A stretch of DNA of 64,000 nucleotides from Gimesia maris (GTDB lineage: Bacteria; Planctomycetota; Planctomycetia; Planctomycetales; Planctomycetaceae), in assembly GCF_008298035.1 (NCBI RefSeq), contig NZ_CP042910.1:5781001-5845000 (forward strand), in the 5' to 3' direction. This document shows, in pieces, positions 1-8,756 of this stretch; the stretch's first letter is position 1, and each line of letters starts with the position of its first letter. Both the position numbers and the translations under genes were made by a program. The notes beneath the pieces were generated by a model. It worked only from the letters and a program-made list of their open reading frames with translations. It had not been told where the DNA came from and made no database searches.

Positions 1-106
1 TTATAGCATCCAAATTGATGCAAGGGAATCAGTGAACACGCGCGCAGAAATATTATTTTCCAATTTCAGGGACTGAATGAGCACATTCGTTCTAAACAGA
101 ACAGAT

Positions 107-1273
107 TCAGGAATTCACCAGGAGTGTCCCGTATTTGACCGCTCCACACGCGAGCGTCGTCTGAATATTCATCCGGGAGCCCGTTCCTTCATAGTGGAAG
201 AGAATCAGATCGGCCCGTGAACCAGCTTCCAGGCTGATTTCCTCAAATCCCAGCAAACGGGCCGGATTGAGGCCTGCCATATCCAGAGACTCCTGCAGGG
301 AAATCCCTGCCATGTCAATCGCGGTCGTCACGCATGTATCGGTTTCGTCACCAGAACCGGCCAGCAACTGACGCTGCCCTGCGATCACAATCGGGCCGTC
401 TTCCAGTACTTCCATTTTGACTGAACCTTCTCCATAAATTCCTGGAGGAGATCCTGCCAGACCGGAGGCATCACAGGTAATAATGGTATTCTCGACACCT
501 TTGGTCTTGATAATCGTCCGCACGACGCTGGCAGGGAGGTGATGTCCATCAGTAATAATACTGGCCATCAGACGTGACTCGCCTAACTGCTCCCAGATGT
601 AATTAGGATGCCGACGCAGTGTCCCATGCGCCCCATTCCCCAGGTGAGTACTCAATTGAGCCCCGGCTTCAACAGCCTCCATGATGTGTTCCGGTTCTGC
701 TGCCGTATGACCAATCGAGACGACAACACCGGAAGCAACTGCTTTTTTGATAAAAGGAATCGCGTTATCGACTTCGGGGGCCAGTGTGATCAACCGAATC
801 CGATTTCCGGAAAGTTCCTGAAGCCGACAGAACTCATCCCAGTCGGCAGCTCGCACCTGATCCAGTGGATGTGCACCACGGGGACCCTGTATAGGTGATA
901 TGTAAGGACCTTCCAGATGACAACCAGGTACCATCTGCTGTGCCCAGGAGTTCTCTTCACACGCTTCGCGAATGGCAGTAAACCCACTGATATAATCTTC
1001 GAAAGAACTGGTGATTAAAGTGGGACAGAGCCTCGTAATACCATACTGATAATGCTTTTCCAGCACCTGACAGACTTCATCAGACGTCAACCCTGGTTTG
1101 TTAAACCAGATTCCACCATACCCGTTTATCTGCAAATCAAACATCGCAGGCGCAATAAAGGGCAGTCCGGCTGCTTCCGAATCCGGGAGCAGTTCAATCG
1201 AAGAGATTTTCTCTCCCTTGATCTTGATACAGACTGCTTCATAGGTATCGTATCTTCGTCCAACTAACTCCAT
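107..1273 (-). CDS. nagA: N-acetylglucosamine-6-phosphate deacetylase
   Basis: Predicted cytoplasmic amidohydrolase that removes acetate from GlcNAc-6-phosphate, feeding amino-sugar and cell-wall recycling into glycolysis. The 388-residue product is the usual family length. It shows the metal-site motif HLEGP near residue 117, a later GHT motif, the THLGNGAHG segment and the ITDGHH motif, all typical of NagA. I place the start at 1273, where GAGG lies six bases upstream of an ATG; an in-frame ATG at 1297 would add eight residues. No nagB or transporter gene lies beside it in the window, so the pathway context comes from family knowledge only. Confidence 0.9.
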   Translation of the reverse strand: MELVGRRYDTYEAVCIKIKGEKISSIELLPDSEAAGLPFIAPAMFDLQINGYGGIWFNKPGLTSDEVCQVLEKHYQYGITRLCPTLITSSFEDYISGFTAIREACEENSWAQQMVPGCHLEGPYISPIQGPRGAHPLDQVRAADWDEFCRLQELSGNRIRLITLAPEVDNAIPFIKKAVASGVVVSIGHTAAEPEHIMEAVEAGAQLSTHLGNGAHGTLRRHPNYIWEQLGESRLMASIITDGHHLPASVVRTIIKTKGVENTIITCDASGLAGSPPGIYGEGSVKMEVLEDGPIVIAGQRQLLAGSGDETDTCVTTAIDMAGISLQESLDMAGLNPARLLGFEEISLEAGSRADLILFHYEGTGSRMNIQTTLACGAVKYGTLLVNS

Positions 1274-1583
1274 CAATTGCCTCGAGCTCTTAAACAATTT
1301 GAATCAGAAAGCCTGTAAATAAAATGAGCAACTATTACAGGTTTATTTAAACTTAGAAAGTATAAGAATCATACTCCAAAGTCAAAAAAAGAAATTTGAG
1401 AACACTGCTTTATACCATGAATTTCATGCAATTTACAGTGTGAGATTAAATGTTTGTGTACTATGAAAAAATTCCCGGTATTTTTTGAGGAATCGGGTGT
1501 TTTCGGAAGATAGAACGAGTAAAATTAAGAGTAACACAATTTTGTTCACTAAATCCGCTGCTCCCACGGAATTGAGATAATTC

Positions 1584-2900
<1,317 letters not shown>

Positions 2901-3347
2901 TAAAGCAACTGTCTTCATGATTGACTCCTGATATTTCTGCATGCCCCTTTTGATCACTCACACCCTTTTGAGCACCCACGCTGAATAAACTCCCCTTGAC
3001 GCCTGCGCGCCGACGACGATAAACGTTGACCTGTGTCGCGCGCGTGCTCAGTTTACAGTGCACTGAAACACGAGCCACTTGTTCGCCGTCTTCACTAAAA
3101 ATAAGCCTGTTTTTTCCAGATTTGCACTGCCTGAAACCACACATGTTCGCAATGTATGCCTGCGGGTCGCCGCACTTCGCACCCCATCATCCCGGCACCG
3201 CCCCGGTAACGTCCTATATCGCGTCCTTATCAACAAACATCGCCACATCATTCTGAATATCCTCTTGCTCCCTTCAGCCCATTCCCTAAGATGATCCTCA
3301 CACAGGAAAACAAACCCGATTCCCCCAACCCCAAGCATGACTCCCTC
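2901..3347. other. intergenic, no gene seen
   Basis: Several short open frames exist on both strands but none has a recognisable family, a convincing ribosome site or sustained coding character. The stretch leads into a block of dispersed repeats. Confidence 0.5.
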
Positions 3348-3383
3348 CTTTCGTGTCGTTTCGTGTTTTTCGTGGTAGAAAAA
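3348..3383 (+). repeat. dispersed repeat B, copy 1 (inverted pair)
   Basis: T-rich motif reading TTTCGTGT...TTTCGTGTTTTTCGTGGTAG and ending in AAAAA. A near-identical copy in the opposite orientation lies at 3925-3966, so the pair forms an inverted repeat about 540 bp apart around two copies of the hairpin repeat C. Confidence 0.7.
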
Positions 3384-3390
3384 TAAAATG

Positions 3391-3439
3391 GCGGGTAAGC
3401 CCGGATGCACATCCGGCCCGAGCGTAGCGAGCAGGAAAC
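3391..3439 (+). repeat. dispersed hairpin repeat C, copy 1
   Basis: Contains the hairpin CCGGATG-CA-CATCCGG (3401-3416) followed by GAGCGTAGCGAGCAGGAAAC. Related units occur at 3733-3790, 4675-4712 and 62095-62140, with stem bases changed in compensating pairs. Confidence 0.7.
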
Positions 3440-3643
3440 TGACAGATCAACTTTCAAAAGTAATCACCAGTCACCGACCCACCTGCGAAATTGCAGGGGC
3501 TGCTCCCTGAGTCAGCCTGAAGTGCCAATATCAATTTCACAATCAAAGCCCGCCCCATCCACAGATTCTACCCGATCTCACTACAGCCAACTGAGATGAA
3601 AATCCCGCACCACTGAAAACCAATCAAAAACAGAAAGCAAAAT

Positions 3644-3678
3644 CAGCCGCACGGCGTGAGCCGCGGTTAACTGTGATC
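3644..3678 (+). repeat. dispersed repeat A, copy 1 (short)
   Basis: Matches the first 35 bases of the longer units at 3968-4050 and 5627-5706: CAGCCGCACGGCG, then GAGCCGCGGTTAACTGTGATC. The rest of the unit is missing or diverged here. It contains a short CCGC/GCGG stem. Confidence 0.7.
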
Positions 3679-3732
3679 GAAAGTAAATCGCTGGATGCCA
3701 CAGTTCACTGGCCAAACTGTGCCCGAGCAACC

Positions 3733-3790
3733 AGCCCCCAAAGCGGGTAGCCCCGGATGCAATCCGGGGTTGTCGCAGACAACAGGAAAC
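3733..3790 (+). repeat. dispersed hairpin repeat C, copy 2
   Basis: AGCCCCCAAAGCGGGTAG leads into the hairpin CCCCGGAT-GCA-ATCCGGGG (3751-3769), followed by TTGTCGCAGACAACAGGAAAC, which contains a second small hairpin (TTGTC-GCA-GACAA). Confidence 0.7.
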
Positions 3791-3924
3791 CGTCAGCGAA
3801 ACCGTACCACCAGGTGACACATCACCAACCTGCCCCGCCGTACGAACGGTCTCCAGGTGCCCACCCGCCACGCTCCGCACCAGTTTCACCCCGTCATGGG
3901 TACCGATGAAATTCTTGAACTGGA

Positions 3925-3966
3925 TTTTTCTACCACGAAAAATCACGAACAGACACGAAAGAAAAA
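3925..3966 (-). repeat. dispersed repeat B, copy 2 (inverted pair)
   Basis: Reverse complement of the 3348-3383 motif (TTTTTCTACCACGAAAAA, then CACGAAC and CACGAAAG). It directly abuts the next repeat A copy. Confidence 0.7.
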
Positions 3967-3967
3967 T

Positions 3968-4050
3968 CAGCCGCACGGCGTTAGCCGCGGTTAACTGTGA
4001 TCTACAGTAAACCAGTGCTCATCAGAACCATCCTGCGGTAAACGACAGTA
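3968..4050 (+). repeat. dispersed repeat A, copy 2 (long; direct repeat)
   Basis: About 80 bp from CAGCCGCACGGCGTTAGCCG to CATCCTGCGGTAAACGACA. The unit recurs in the same orientation at 5627-5706 with few changes, so the two copies bracket the unknown genes at 4085-4639 and 4801-5565. Confidence 0.8.
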
Positions 4051-4084
4051 GTACCAGTTCCTGGAACCTGTCCTTCCACCCGTT

Positions 4085-4639
4085 TCAATCTTCCCAGTAA
4101 AACAAAGCGTCAAAGTGCCGAAGCACGTGCTGAGCCAGGATGGTCGGAACCTGCACTCCCGCGGGTAAGATTGTGTCCAGATCGGCCTTGTGGAGTCGTG
4201 TCAGCCCCCGTTCAGTCAAGATTGTCGTCACGAGCGGAACCAGTTCTTTCAATACCGGCTGCTCGATCACATCGACGAATTCATAATCCGGAAGATAAAA
4301 GGTCCCGCCATTCCTGTCCCAACTTTTGTCCCCCTGACCAAGCACATAAAACGGCGAAAGCCGACTGAAGAGAATTACCAGTCCATGATAATGATTTCCG
4401 GGACTGATTCTGAAATCGTCGTCGGGACGGTAGAGCCAGCAGTCCACATAGCTCGCATAGCCCGAACCGTAGTGACCATACTCCGTTTTGTCTTTCAATC
4501 GTGCCCGGCGACAGATTTCGGCAACAATGTCCTTCACATTCCTGTCGATCACCTGTTCGTCATTGGTTGACCAGGGCCATTCCTCAGTGATGGCTTCCTG
4601 ATGCAGCAGTTGATCGATCTGGGTTTCTGTCAAAATCAT
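4085..4639 (-). CDS. hypothetical protein (184 aa)
   Basis: I do not recognise this protein. It is soluble, acidic and has no signal peptide or membrane segment. It is rich in aromatic residues in the middle third (YGHYGSGYASYVDCWLYRP, then NHYHGLVILFSRLSPFYVLG). The start at 4639 has only a weak ribosome site. It is transcribed away from the membrane-protein gene at 4801, and the two sit between two long direct copies of repeat A, which suggests a small acquired or mobile segment. That is inference from position only. Confidence 0.6.
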   Translation of the reverse strand: MILTETQIDQLLHQEAITEEWPWSTNDEQVIDRNVKDIVAEICRRARLKDKTEYGHYGSGYASYVDCWLYRPDDDFRISPGNHYHGLVILFSRLSPFYVLGQGDKSWDRNGGTFYLPDYEFVDVIEQPVLKELVPLVTTILTERGLTRLHKADLDTILPAGVQVPTILAQHVLRHFDALFYWED

Positions 4640-4674
4640 AAGTCAGCCGCTAAACCTTCGATTTACTTACCGAG

Positions 4675-4712
4675 AGCCCCCAAAGCGGACAGTCCCCCCA
4701 TGGGGCAGCCGG
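4675..4712 (+). repeat. dispersed hairpin repeat C, degenerate copy 3
   Basis: Shares AGCCCCCAAAGCGG with the 3733 unit, then has a shorter self-complementary core CCCCATGGGG (4696-4705) followed by CAGCCGG. It lies in the gap between two divergent unknown genes. Confidence 0.5.
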
Positions 4713-4800
4713 AAAAAAGTTGACTCTGCGGCGTGAAATTGATCTAATTCAGTATAGTCAGTTTGCCTCGGTTGTTCTCTCGTTTGAGGCCTTTTGAACC

Positions 4801-5565
4801 ATGCCCGATCCACAGACAACACACTCCGATTGTAAACCACCGGCAACCAACCGGACAATCAGCCGGTCGATTGCCGTGCCGGCGTTCGTCGCAGGTCTGG
4901 TACTCTTCCTCTGGGGCTTGTCTCTCGAAACACAAAATCCCCGCACGAATGCGGAAGATGACTTTGCCTGGCTCATTCTGGGTGTGGGCGTTTCACTCAG
5001 CGCATTTGCCATTGCCCTCTGGTTTTTTCGTCCTAGCATCGCTTTGATTGCAGCCATCGTGGCGCCTCCGCTGGCATTCTCCCTTGCCTCTGTGCTGCTC
5101 ATTACATGTGTGATCGCCCAAGGCCTTGGGAACCGTCATCATCAGTCTTTTGCCGCGAATGGGGTTTCTCAAATTACACCCGCCCGGCAAATGGATGAAC
5201 TGTACGATGACTGCCGTCGTTATATCACCTACGATGGGAATTTCCGTCCCGAATTCAATTCTGTTGCCTACTTCGGCGGTCGGTACGAGCTCACCATGCA
5301 GGTTCCGGTAGAGATCAAATCAGCATCATCCGGCTCAATGATTGGCGAGCCCCGGTTTCATCTTCATGAAGTCAGCGATGTCAGCGTTTCGCCCACAGGC
5401 GAGGGTGCTGGTGCCTCATTTGCACGCGATCTCAAATTCGGCCTTCCCGAATGGGAAAAAGTCTATCAGGCGAAGGGGGACTTCAGTGTCATCGGCTTCA
5501 CGATTAACCCGACCCCTGTGCCTGATTTTGAAAAATACACCGCTGCAACACGACCTTCCGAGTGA
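4801..5565 (+). CDS. hypothetical membrane protein (254 aa)
   Basis: Unrecognised. The N-terminal half has three likely membrane segments (about residues 25-42, 56-77 and 80-103: AVPAFVAGLVLFLWGL, FAWLILGVGVSLSAFAIALW, SIALIAAIVAPPLAFSLASV). The remaining 150 residues form a soluble domain likely outside the membrane, with several strand-like stretches (YELTMQVPVEIK, FHLHEVSDVSVSP). The start ATG at 4801 has a modest TTTGAGG site 12 bases upstream. It is divergent from the 4085-4639 gene, and both lie inside the repeat A bracket. Confidence 0.65.
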   Translation: MPDPQTTHSDCKPPATNRTISRSIAVPAFVAGLVLFLWGLSLETQNPRTNAEDDFAWLILGVGVSLSAFAIALWFFRPSIALIAAIVAPPLAFSLASVLLITCVIAQGLGNRHHQSFAANGVSQITPARQMDELYDDCRRYITYDGNFRPEFNSVAYFGGRYELTMQVPVEIKSASSGSMIGEPRFHLHEVSDVSVSPTGEGAGASFARDLKFGLPEWEKVYQAKGDFSVIGFTINPTPVPDFEKYTAATRPSE

Positions 5566-5626
5566 GATGAAGAACCCACACCACAGCAAACAGACAAAGC
5601 GTAAGCCTCCGCACTACGCCCCCCAT

Positions 5627-5706
5627 CAGCCGCACGGCGTTAGCCGCGGTTAACAATGAGCTAAGGAAAACCACTGCTCATCAGAAACATCCTGCGGTAA
5701 ACGACA
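5627..5706 (+). repeat. dispersed repeat A, copy 3 (long; direct repeat)
   Basis: Matches the 3968-4050 unit along its length, from CAGCCGCACGGCGTTAGCCG to CATCCTGCGGTAAACGACA, with a few substitutions in the middle (AACAATGAGCTAAGG here). It ends about 90 bp before the left end of the IS4-family element. Confidence 0.8.
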
Positions 5707-5857
5707 TCATTTACGTTTTCTCGACCCTCGAATGCATTGCCCCGTTTGAGCGGATACTGGTTTGAAGAGTGAAATTTGATCACAGACAGTAGAAAAAGGT
5801 GTCAGGAACGAATGGCACTGCCGGTGTTTTTTTGCTTTGAGTATGCGCAACGGTTCC

Positions 5858-5876
5858 CATGTGACATCGTCACATG
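5858..5876. repeat. palindrome in IS4 left end
   Basis: CATGTGAC-ATC-GTCACATG, 8-bp perfect arms with a 3-base centre, between the left inverted repeat and the transposase start. It may be a transposase binding site or a hairpin that shields the transposase message; nothing in the sequence decides between these. Confidence 0.5.
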
Positions 5877-6007
5877 CTTGATTTTCTGATTTTTTTGCCA
5901 GTTCGCTGGAAATTGAGTTTGGCAAAACCTCTCCTGGCATTATGCTGCGTTCTGGCAGGGCCTTCCTTGGGTTGGTGTGGGCAAAACATTTGACCAAGGA
6001 AGGTCCT

Positions 6008-7486
6008 ATGCCATTTATATCATCTTCCCGAGTGAATGCAGCATCATTTTCTCTTTTCAAACGTTCGATGATGCAGGAGAGCAGCCTGCCGCTAGCCGAC
6101 GTCCTTGACGATCAACGCTGGCAGCAGGTGTTTGACGAACACGAAATCGATTTTGGCAATGACCCCGATGCCATCTACACACCGGCGATCACGCTCTGGA
6201 CGTTAATCTCTCAGGTCTTCTTTTCCGGCGAGCAGCGCAGCTGTAAAGCAGCCGTCATCCGTGTTGCCAGCTTCTGGGCGGCACTGGGCCGGCGAGTCTG
6301 CAGCACGAATACTGGTGCTTACTGTCGGGCGCGACTCAAACTGTCCTTTACCGCCATCCGTGAGATCGTCCGGCAACTTGCCGCTGATGCCGAAGCGGCC
6401 TGTGACCAGAACAGTGTCCTGTCCCGAGAACAGTCGGCGGCGCGCCTCAGTCCTTCCAGCGTCGCCGATGTGAAATCACGGAGCACCGGCGGTCGCATTC
6501 TGCTTGTCGACGGCTTCACCATCACGGCCGCCGATACGCCTGAGAATCAGCGGTCCTATCCGCAGAATCCGGCACAGAAGCCAGGGCTCGGGTTCCCCGT
6601 TCTCCGCTGCGTTTCTCTGATCTCGATGACCACCGGACTACTGGTTGACCTGGTGAGCGGACCTTACAGCGGTAAAGGGAGTGGTGAAACAGCCCTATTC
6701 TGGCAAATGCTGGATGTACTCCAGCCGGGCGATATTCTGGTAGCTGACTCGTATTACTGCACGTACTGGCTGGTGAGTGCTTGCCGTACCCGGGGCGTGC
6801 AGATCCTGATGAAAAATCATCACCTGCGAGACGATCATCCGCAAACCGCACGCCGACTGAACAAGCGAGAGCGCCTGGTGACATGGTTACGTCCCCCCGT
6901 CCGTCCTGCCTGGATGGCCCGTCAGGAATACCGGCGACAGCCGCTGACACTCACTCTGCGCCTGGTCGATGTGCAGGTCAGTCAGCCGGGGTGTCGCACC
7001 AAAACTTTTACGATTGCCACCACCATCACAGATCGGAAAGCATGCCCGGCACGCTGGATCGCCGCCGTGTATCAGAGCCGCTGGCTGATCGAACTGGACA
7101 TTCGCAGTATCAAGTGCTCGCTGGGGATGGATATCCTGCGGGCGAAGTCTCCGGCCATGGTGCTCACCGAACTCTGGTCATGCCTGCTGGCGTACAATCT
7201 GATTCGGTTGAAAATGCTGCAGAGTGGCATGGCGACAGGCCGAGATCCACGCTCGCTCTCGTTTACCACCACTCAGCAGATGCTGGCTGCAAGCTGGTTG
7301 CTGGGAGCCGTCACGCAGACGACCGAGGAATTAGCCACACTCGGACAGCAGGTCCCCAGCAGCGAACGTGTAGGGCATCGCACCGGCCGAACAGAACCCA
7401 GAGCCAATAAACGCCGCACCAAAGTGCTGGCTTTGCTGAAGCAACCGAGATACCATTACCATCAACAAAGAAGGGCAACTGTATGA
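6008..7486 (+). CDS. IS4-family transposase
   Basis: DDE transposase of about 492 residues. The first acidic residue lies in LLVDGFTITAADTPEN (about residue 166) and the second in LVADSYYCTYW (about 244). The IS4 signature Y-(2)-R-(3)-E-(6)-K is intact: YQSRWLIELDIRSIK starting about residue 355, supplying the catalytic glutamate. I choose the ATG at 6008 because AAGGAAGG lies just upstream; an in-frame ATG at 5942 lacks a site. The frame is intact, so the protein may be functional. The last 30 residues are basic. Confidence 0.92.
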   Translation: MPFISSSRVNAASFSLFKRSMMQESSLPLADVLDDQRWQQVFDEHEIDFGNDPDAIYTPAITLWTLISQVFFSGEQRSCKAAVIRVASFWAALGRRVCSTNTGAYCRARLKLSFTAIREIVRQLAADAEAACDQNSVLSREQSAARLSPSSVADVKSRSTGGRILLVDGFTITAADTPENQRSYPQNPAQKPGLGFPVLRCVSLISMTTGLLVDLVSGPYSGKGSGETALFWQMLDVLQPGDILVADSYYCTYWLVSACRTRGVQILMKNHHLRDDHPQTARRLNKRERLVTWLRPPVRPAWMARQEYRRQPLTLTLRLVDVQVSQPGCRTKTFTIATTITDRKACPARWIAAVYQSRWLIELDIRSIKCSLGMDILRAKSPAMVLTELWSCLLAYNLIRLKMLQSGMATGRDPRSLSFTTTQQMLAASWLLGAVTQTTEELATLGQQVPSSERVGHRTGRTEPRANKRRTKVLALLKQPRYHYHQQRRATV

Positions 7487-7538
7487 ACGCAAACTCTTTC
7501 ACAACAACAGGCAGTGCCATTCGTTCCTGGAACCTTTT

Positions 7539-7707
7539 ATCCTCTGTTACTACAACCTGCTCTGGCTGTGGAATCATCTCAACGCTTGAGACATCATCCT
7601 CCCGATACGAATCGCCTGGTAATGGTTTTGTACCATTTTGTGAAAAAACCTTTGAATCCCAGCACAGCAATCGTACACTGACATTCTATGTTCATCCAGG
7701 AATCTAA
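7539..7707 (+). pseudogene. possible 3' remnant of a gene cut by the IS4 element
   Basis: An open frame continues from the IS right end to a stop at 7705-7707 (about 56 codons: TTTCSGCGIISTLE through TFYVHPGI), 18 bp before the GTG of the next gene and in the same direction. It has no start of its own outside the IS. It may be the tail of an interrupted gene in an operon with 7726-8460, but I found no matching 5' part left of 5794, so this is tentative. Confidence 0.3.
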
Positions 7708-7725
7708 ACCAAGGAGATCAGGCTT

Positions 7726-8460
7726 GTGACAATATCGTTCAGCGACGAAACGGGATTCGCAGTTATAGATCGTGATGGCAAAGTTTTTGGCCAAAACCAA
7801 TCGGTCTACTTTATGAAGTCTGTGGATCGACACGCAGCGCAACTCATCAATTCTCCCGACGATGCTTATCAGCTTCCCGCGCAACAGATAGACGAACACT
7901 CCATTACTCCCCGCGAAATTTCCATAATAGATGTGCGTCAGATTGTAACAAACACTGCCAAGAAACATCTGATTATTCGAGATGAATCCCAGCCGCTGAT
8001 GCGGTATGACTCACATGAAGTATCTGCCATTCATACAGTCACTAAACTGATCGAACAGGAATCGCCAGACAACTGGGTAATTAAGACAGAAAAACACTTC
8101 TTCGATGCTTTATACGGCCCTGTTTTTGTCGCAATGTTTCTGGGCGGTGTTCTTCTTGCTTGCTGGTTTCCCGCTGTTGACCTTGAAGCAGGGCGCCAAG
8201 TAAAGCCGATGAATAGCTTTCGCCATCGCGCTAAATCCAGAACTTTTATCGCTATTGCCAGATCGCTTGGCACAAAGGGAATCAAAGCTCTGGCTGGTGT
8301 CCTCGCTATCACATGCACGCTCTGGATAATCCAGGGAGTACGACACGTCAACCATGTCACAACCTTTAATTTGACCAGCCATATCGTACGACAGAGAGAA
8401 CGCGAGAAACCGAGAGGCCACGAAGAAATCAGAGATGAATCGATGCCCGATTTCACTTAG
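7726..8460 (+). CDS. hypothetical membrane protein (244 aa)
   Basis: Unrecognised. The GTG start at 7726 has AAGGAG nine bases upstream. Two likely membrane segments are at residues 131-150 (GPVFVAMFLGGVLLACWFPA) and 187-204 (IKALAGVLAITCTLWIIQG). The N-terminal 120 residues look soluble and carry a repeat-like SDETGFAVIDRDGKVFGQNQ stretch. It lies downstream of the IS4 element and may have lost an upstream operon partner. The gene ends six bases before a 13-bp tandem repeat and the palindrome that holds the IS110 element, which probably served as its terminator before the insertion. Confidence 0.6.
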   Translation: MTISFSDETGFAVIDRDGKVFGQNQSVYFMKSVDRHAAQLINSPDDAYQLPAQQIDEHSITPREISIIDVRQIVTNTAKKHLIIRDESQPLMRYDSHEVSAIHTVTKLIEQESPDNWVIKTEKHFFDALYGPVFVAMFLGGVLLACWFPAVDLEAGRQVKPMNSFRHRAKSRTFIAIARSLGTKGIKALAGVLAITCTLWIIQGVRHVNHVTTFNLTSHIVRQREREKPRGHEEIRDESMPDFT

Positions 8461-8465
8461 AAATA

Positions 8466-8491
8466 AATATAATAAGGGAATATAATAAGGG
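8466..8491. repeat. 13-bp tandem duplication
   Basis: Two perfect copies of AATATAATAAGGG in tandem (8466-8478, 8479-8491), running into the left arm of the palindrome that carries the IS110 insertion. Confidence 0.7.
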
Positions 8492-8516
8492 GTCAGGAGT
8501 CGTTTATTTGACTCCT
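8487..8516 (+). repeat. left part of REP/terminator palindrome split by the IS110 element
   Basis: AAGGGGTCAGGAGTC (8487-8501), loop GTTTATTT, then GACTCCT (8510-8516). The missing GACCCCTT lies at 9728-9735, across the element. Joined, these give perfect 15-bp arms around an 8-base loop, followed by a T run (9734-9739): the shape of a Rho-independent terminator. The cut falls exactly after CT. Confidence 0.85.
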
Positions 8517-8549
8517 AGTATCTCGGGTACGAGCGGCATTGGACCAGGC

Positions 8550-8577
8550 TTACAGAATTGATGTGGCTGGTTATATT
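8550..8577 (+). promoter_or_regulatory. candidate promoter of the bridge RNA/recombinase transcript
   Basis: TTACAG at 8550-8555, a 16-base spacer and TATATT at 8572-8577. A start about seven bases after the -10 would fall at 8584, the first base of the palindromic hairpin that opens the predicted bridge RNA. The -35 is a weak match. Confidence 0.45.
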
Positions 8578-8583
8578 GATAAG

Positions 8584-8756
8584 AGCTCATCCCTGATGGC
8601 CATCAGGGATGAGCTGCGACTTTGTAGATCGTCGAGTCCTGGGTGCTGATAGACACCGTGGGTCAGTTGGATCGCAGAGCCGCATCGTTTTCAACCCGAA
8701 CAGTCGCTAGAGCCACTCAGGTGAGCTCGTATTTTACTAGGATGGGACACACGATG
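8584..8756 (+). ncRNA. IS110 bridge RNA (predicted), about 173 nt
   Basis: Opens with a 32-nt perfect palindrome (8584-8615, 16-base arms). A stem follows, GCGACTTTGTAGATC (8616-8630) with GATCGCAGAGCCGC (8670-8683), having one mismatch and one bulge. It encloses a target loop: left guide GAGTCCT (8634-8640, one mismatch to target GACTCCT), cap stem GGTG/CACC (8642-8645/8654-8657) and right guide GGGTCAG (8660-8666, exact complement of target CTGACCC). The second loop holds left donor guide ACAGTCGCT (8700-8708, identical to 9719-9727), cap hairpin GAGC-CAC-TCAG-GTG-A-GCTC (8711-8728) and right donor guide TACTAG (8735-8740, complement of 8515-8520). It is closed by CATCGT (8683-8688) with ACGATG (8751-8756). 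Layout and length resemble the IS621 bridge RNA. The exact 3' end is not visible. Confidence 0.85.

Larger units (their letters stand above)
5794..7538 (+). mobile_element. IS4-family insertion sequence
   Basis: About 1.75 kb bounded by imperfect terminal inverted repeats of 29 bp: AAAAGGTGTCAGGAACGAAT at 5794 and onward, matched on the other strand at 7510-7538 with two mismatches. It contains one transposase gene. I could not find a clear 10-12 bp target duplication: the bases flanking 5794 and 7538 do not match. The insertion may therefore be old, or the ends may lie a few bases off. The left non-coding end has a palindrome CATGTGAC-ATC-GTCACATG at 5858-5876. Confidence 0.8.

Noticed and set aside
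3581-3976. 131-codon minus-strand frame in the repeat block
   Set aside because: It is built almost wholly of dispersed repeats A, B and C and lacks a ribosome site.
8643-8753. Upstream extension of the IS110 recombinase frame
   Set aside because: It would translate the guide loops, and IS110 proteins begin near the IDVSKDS motif.
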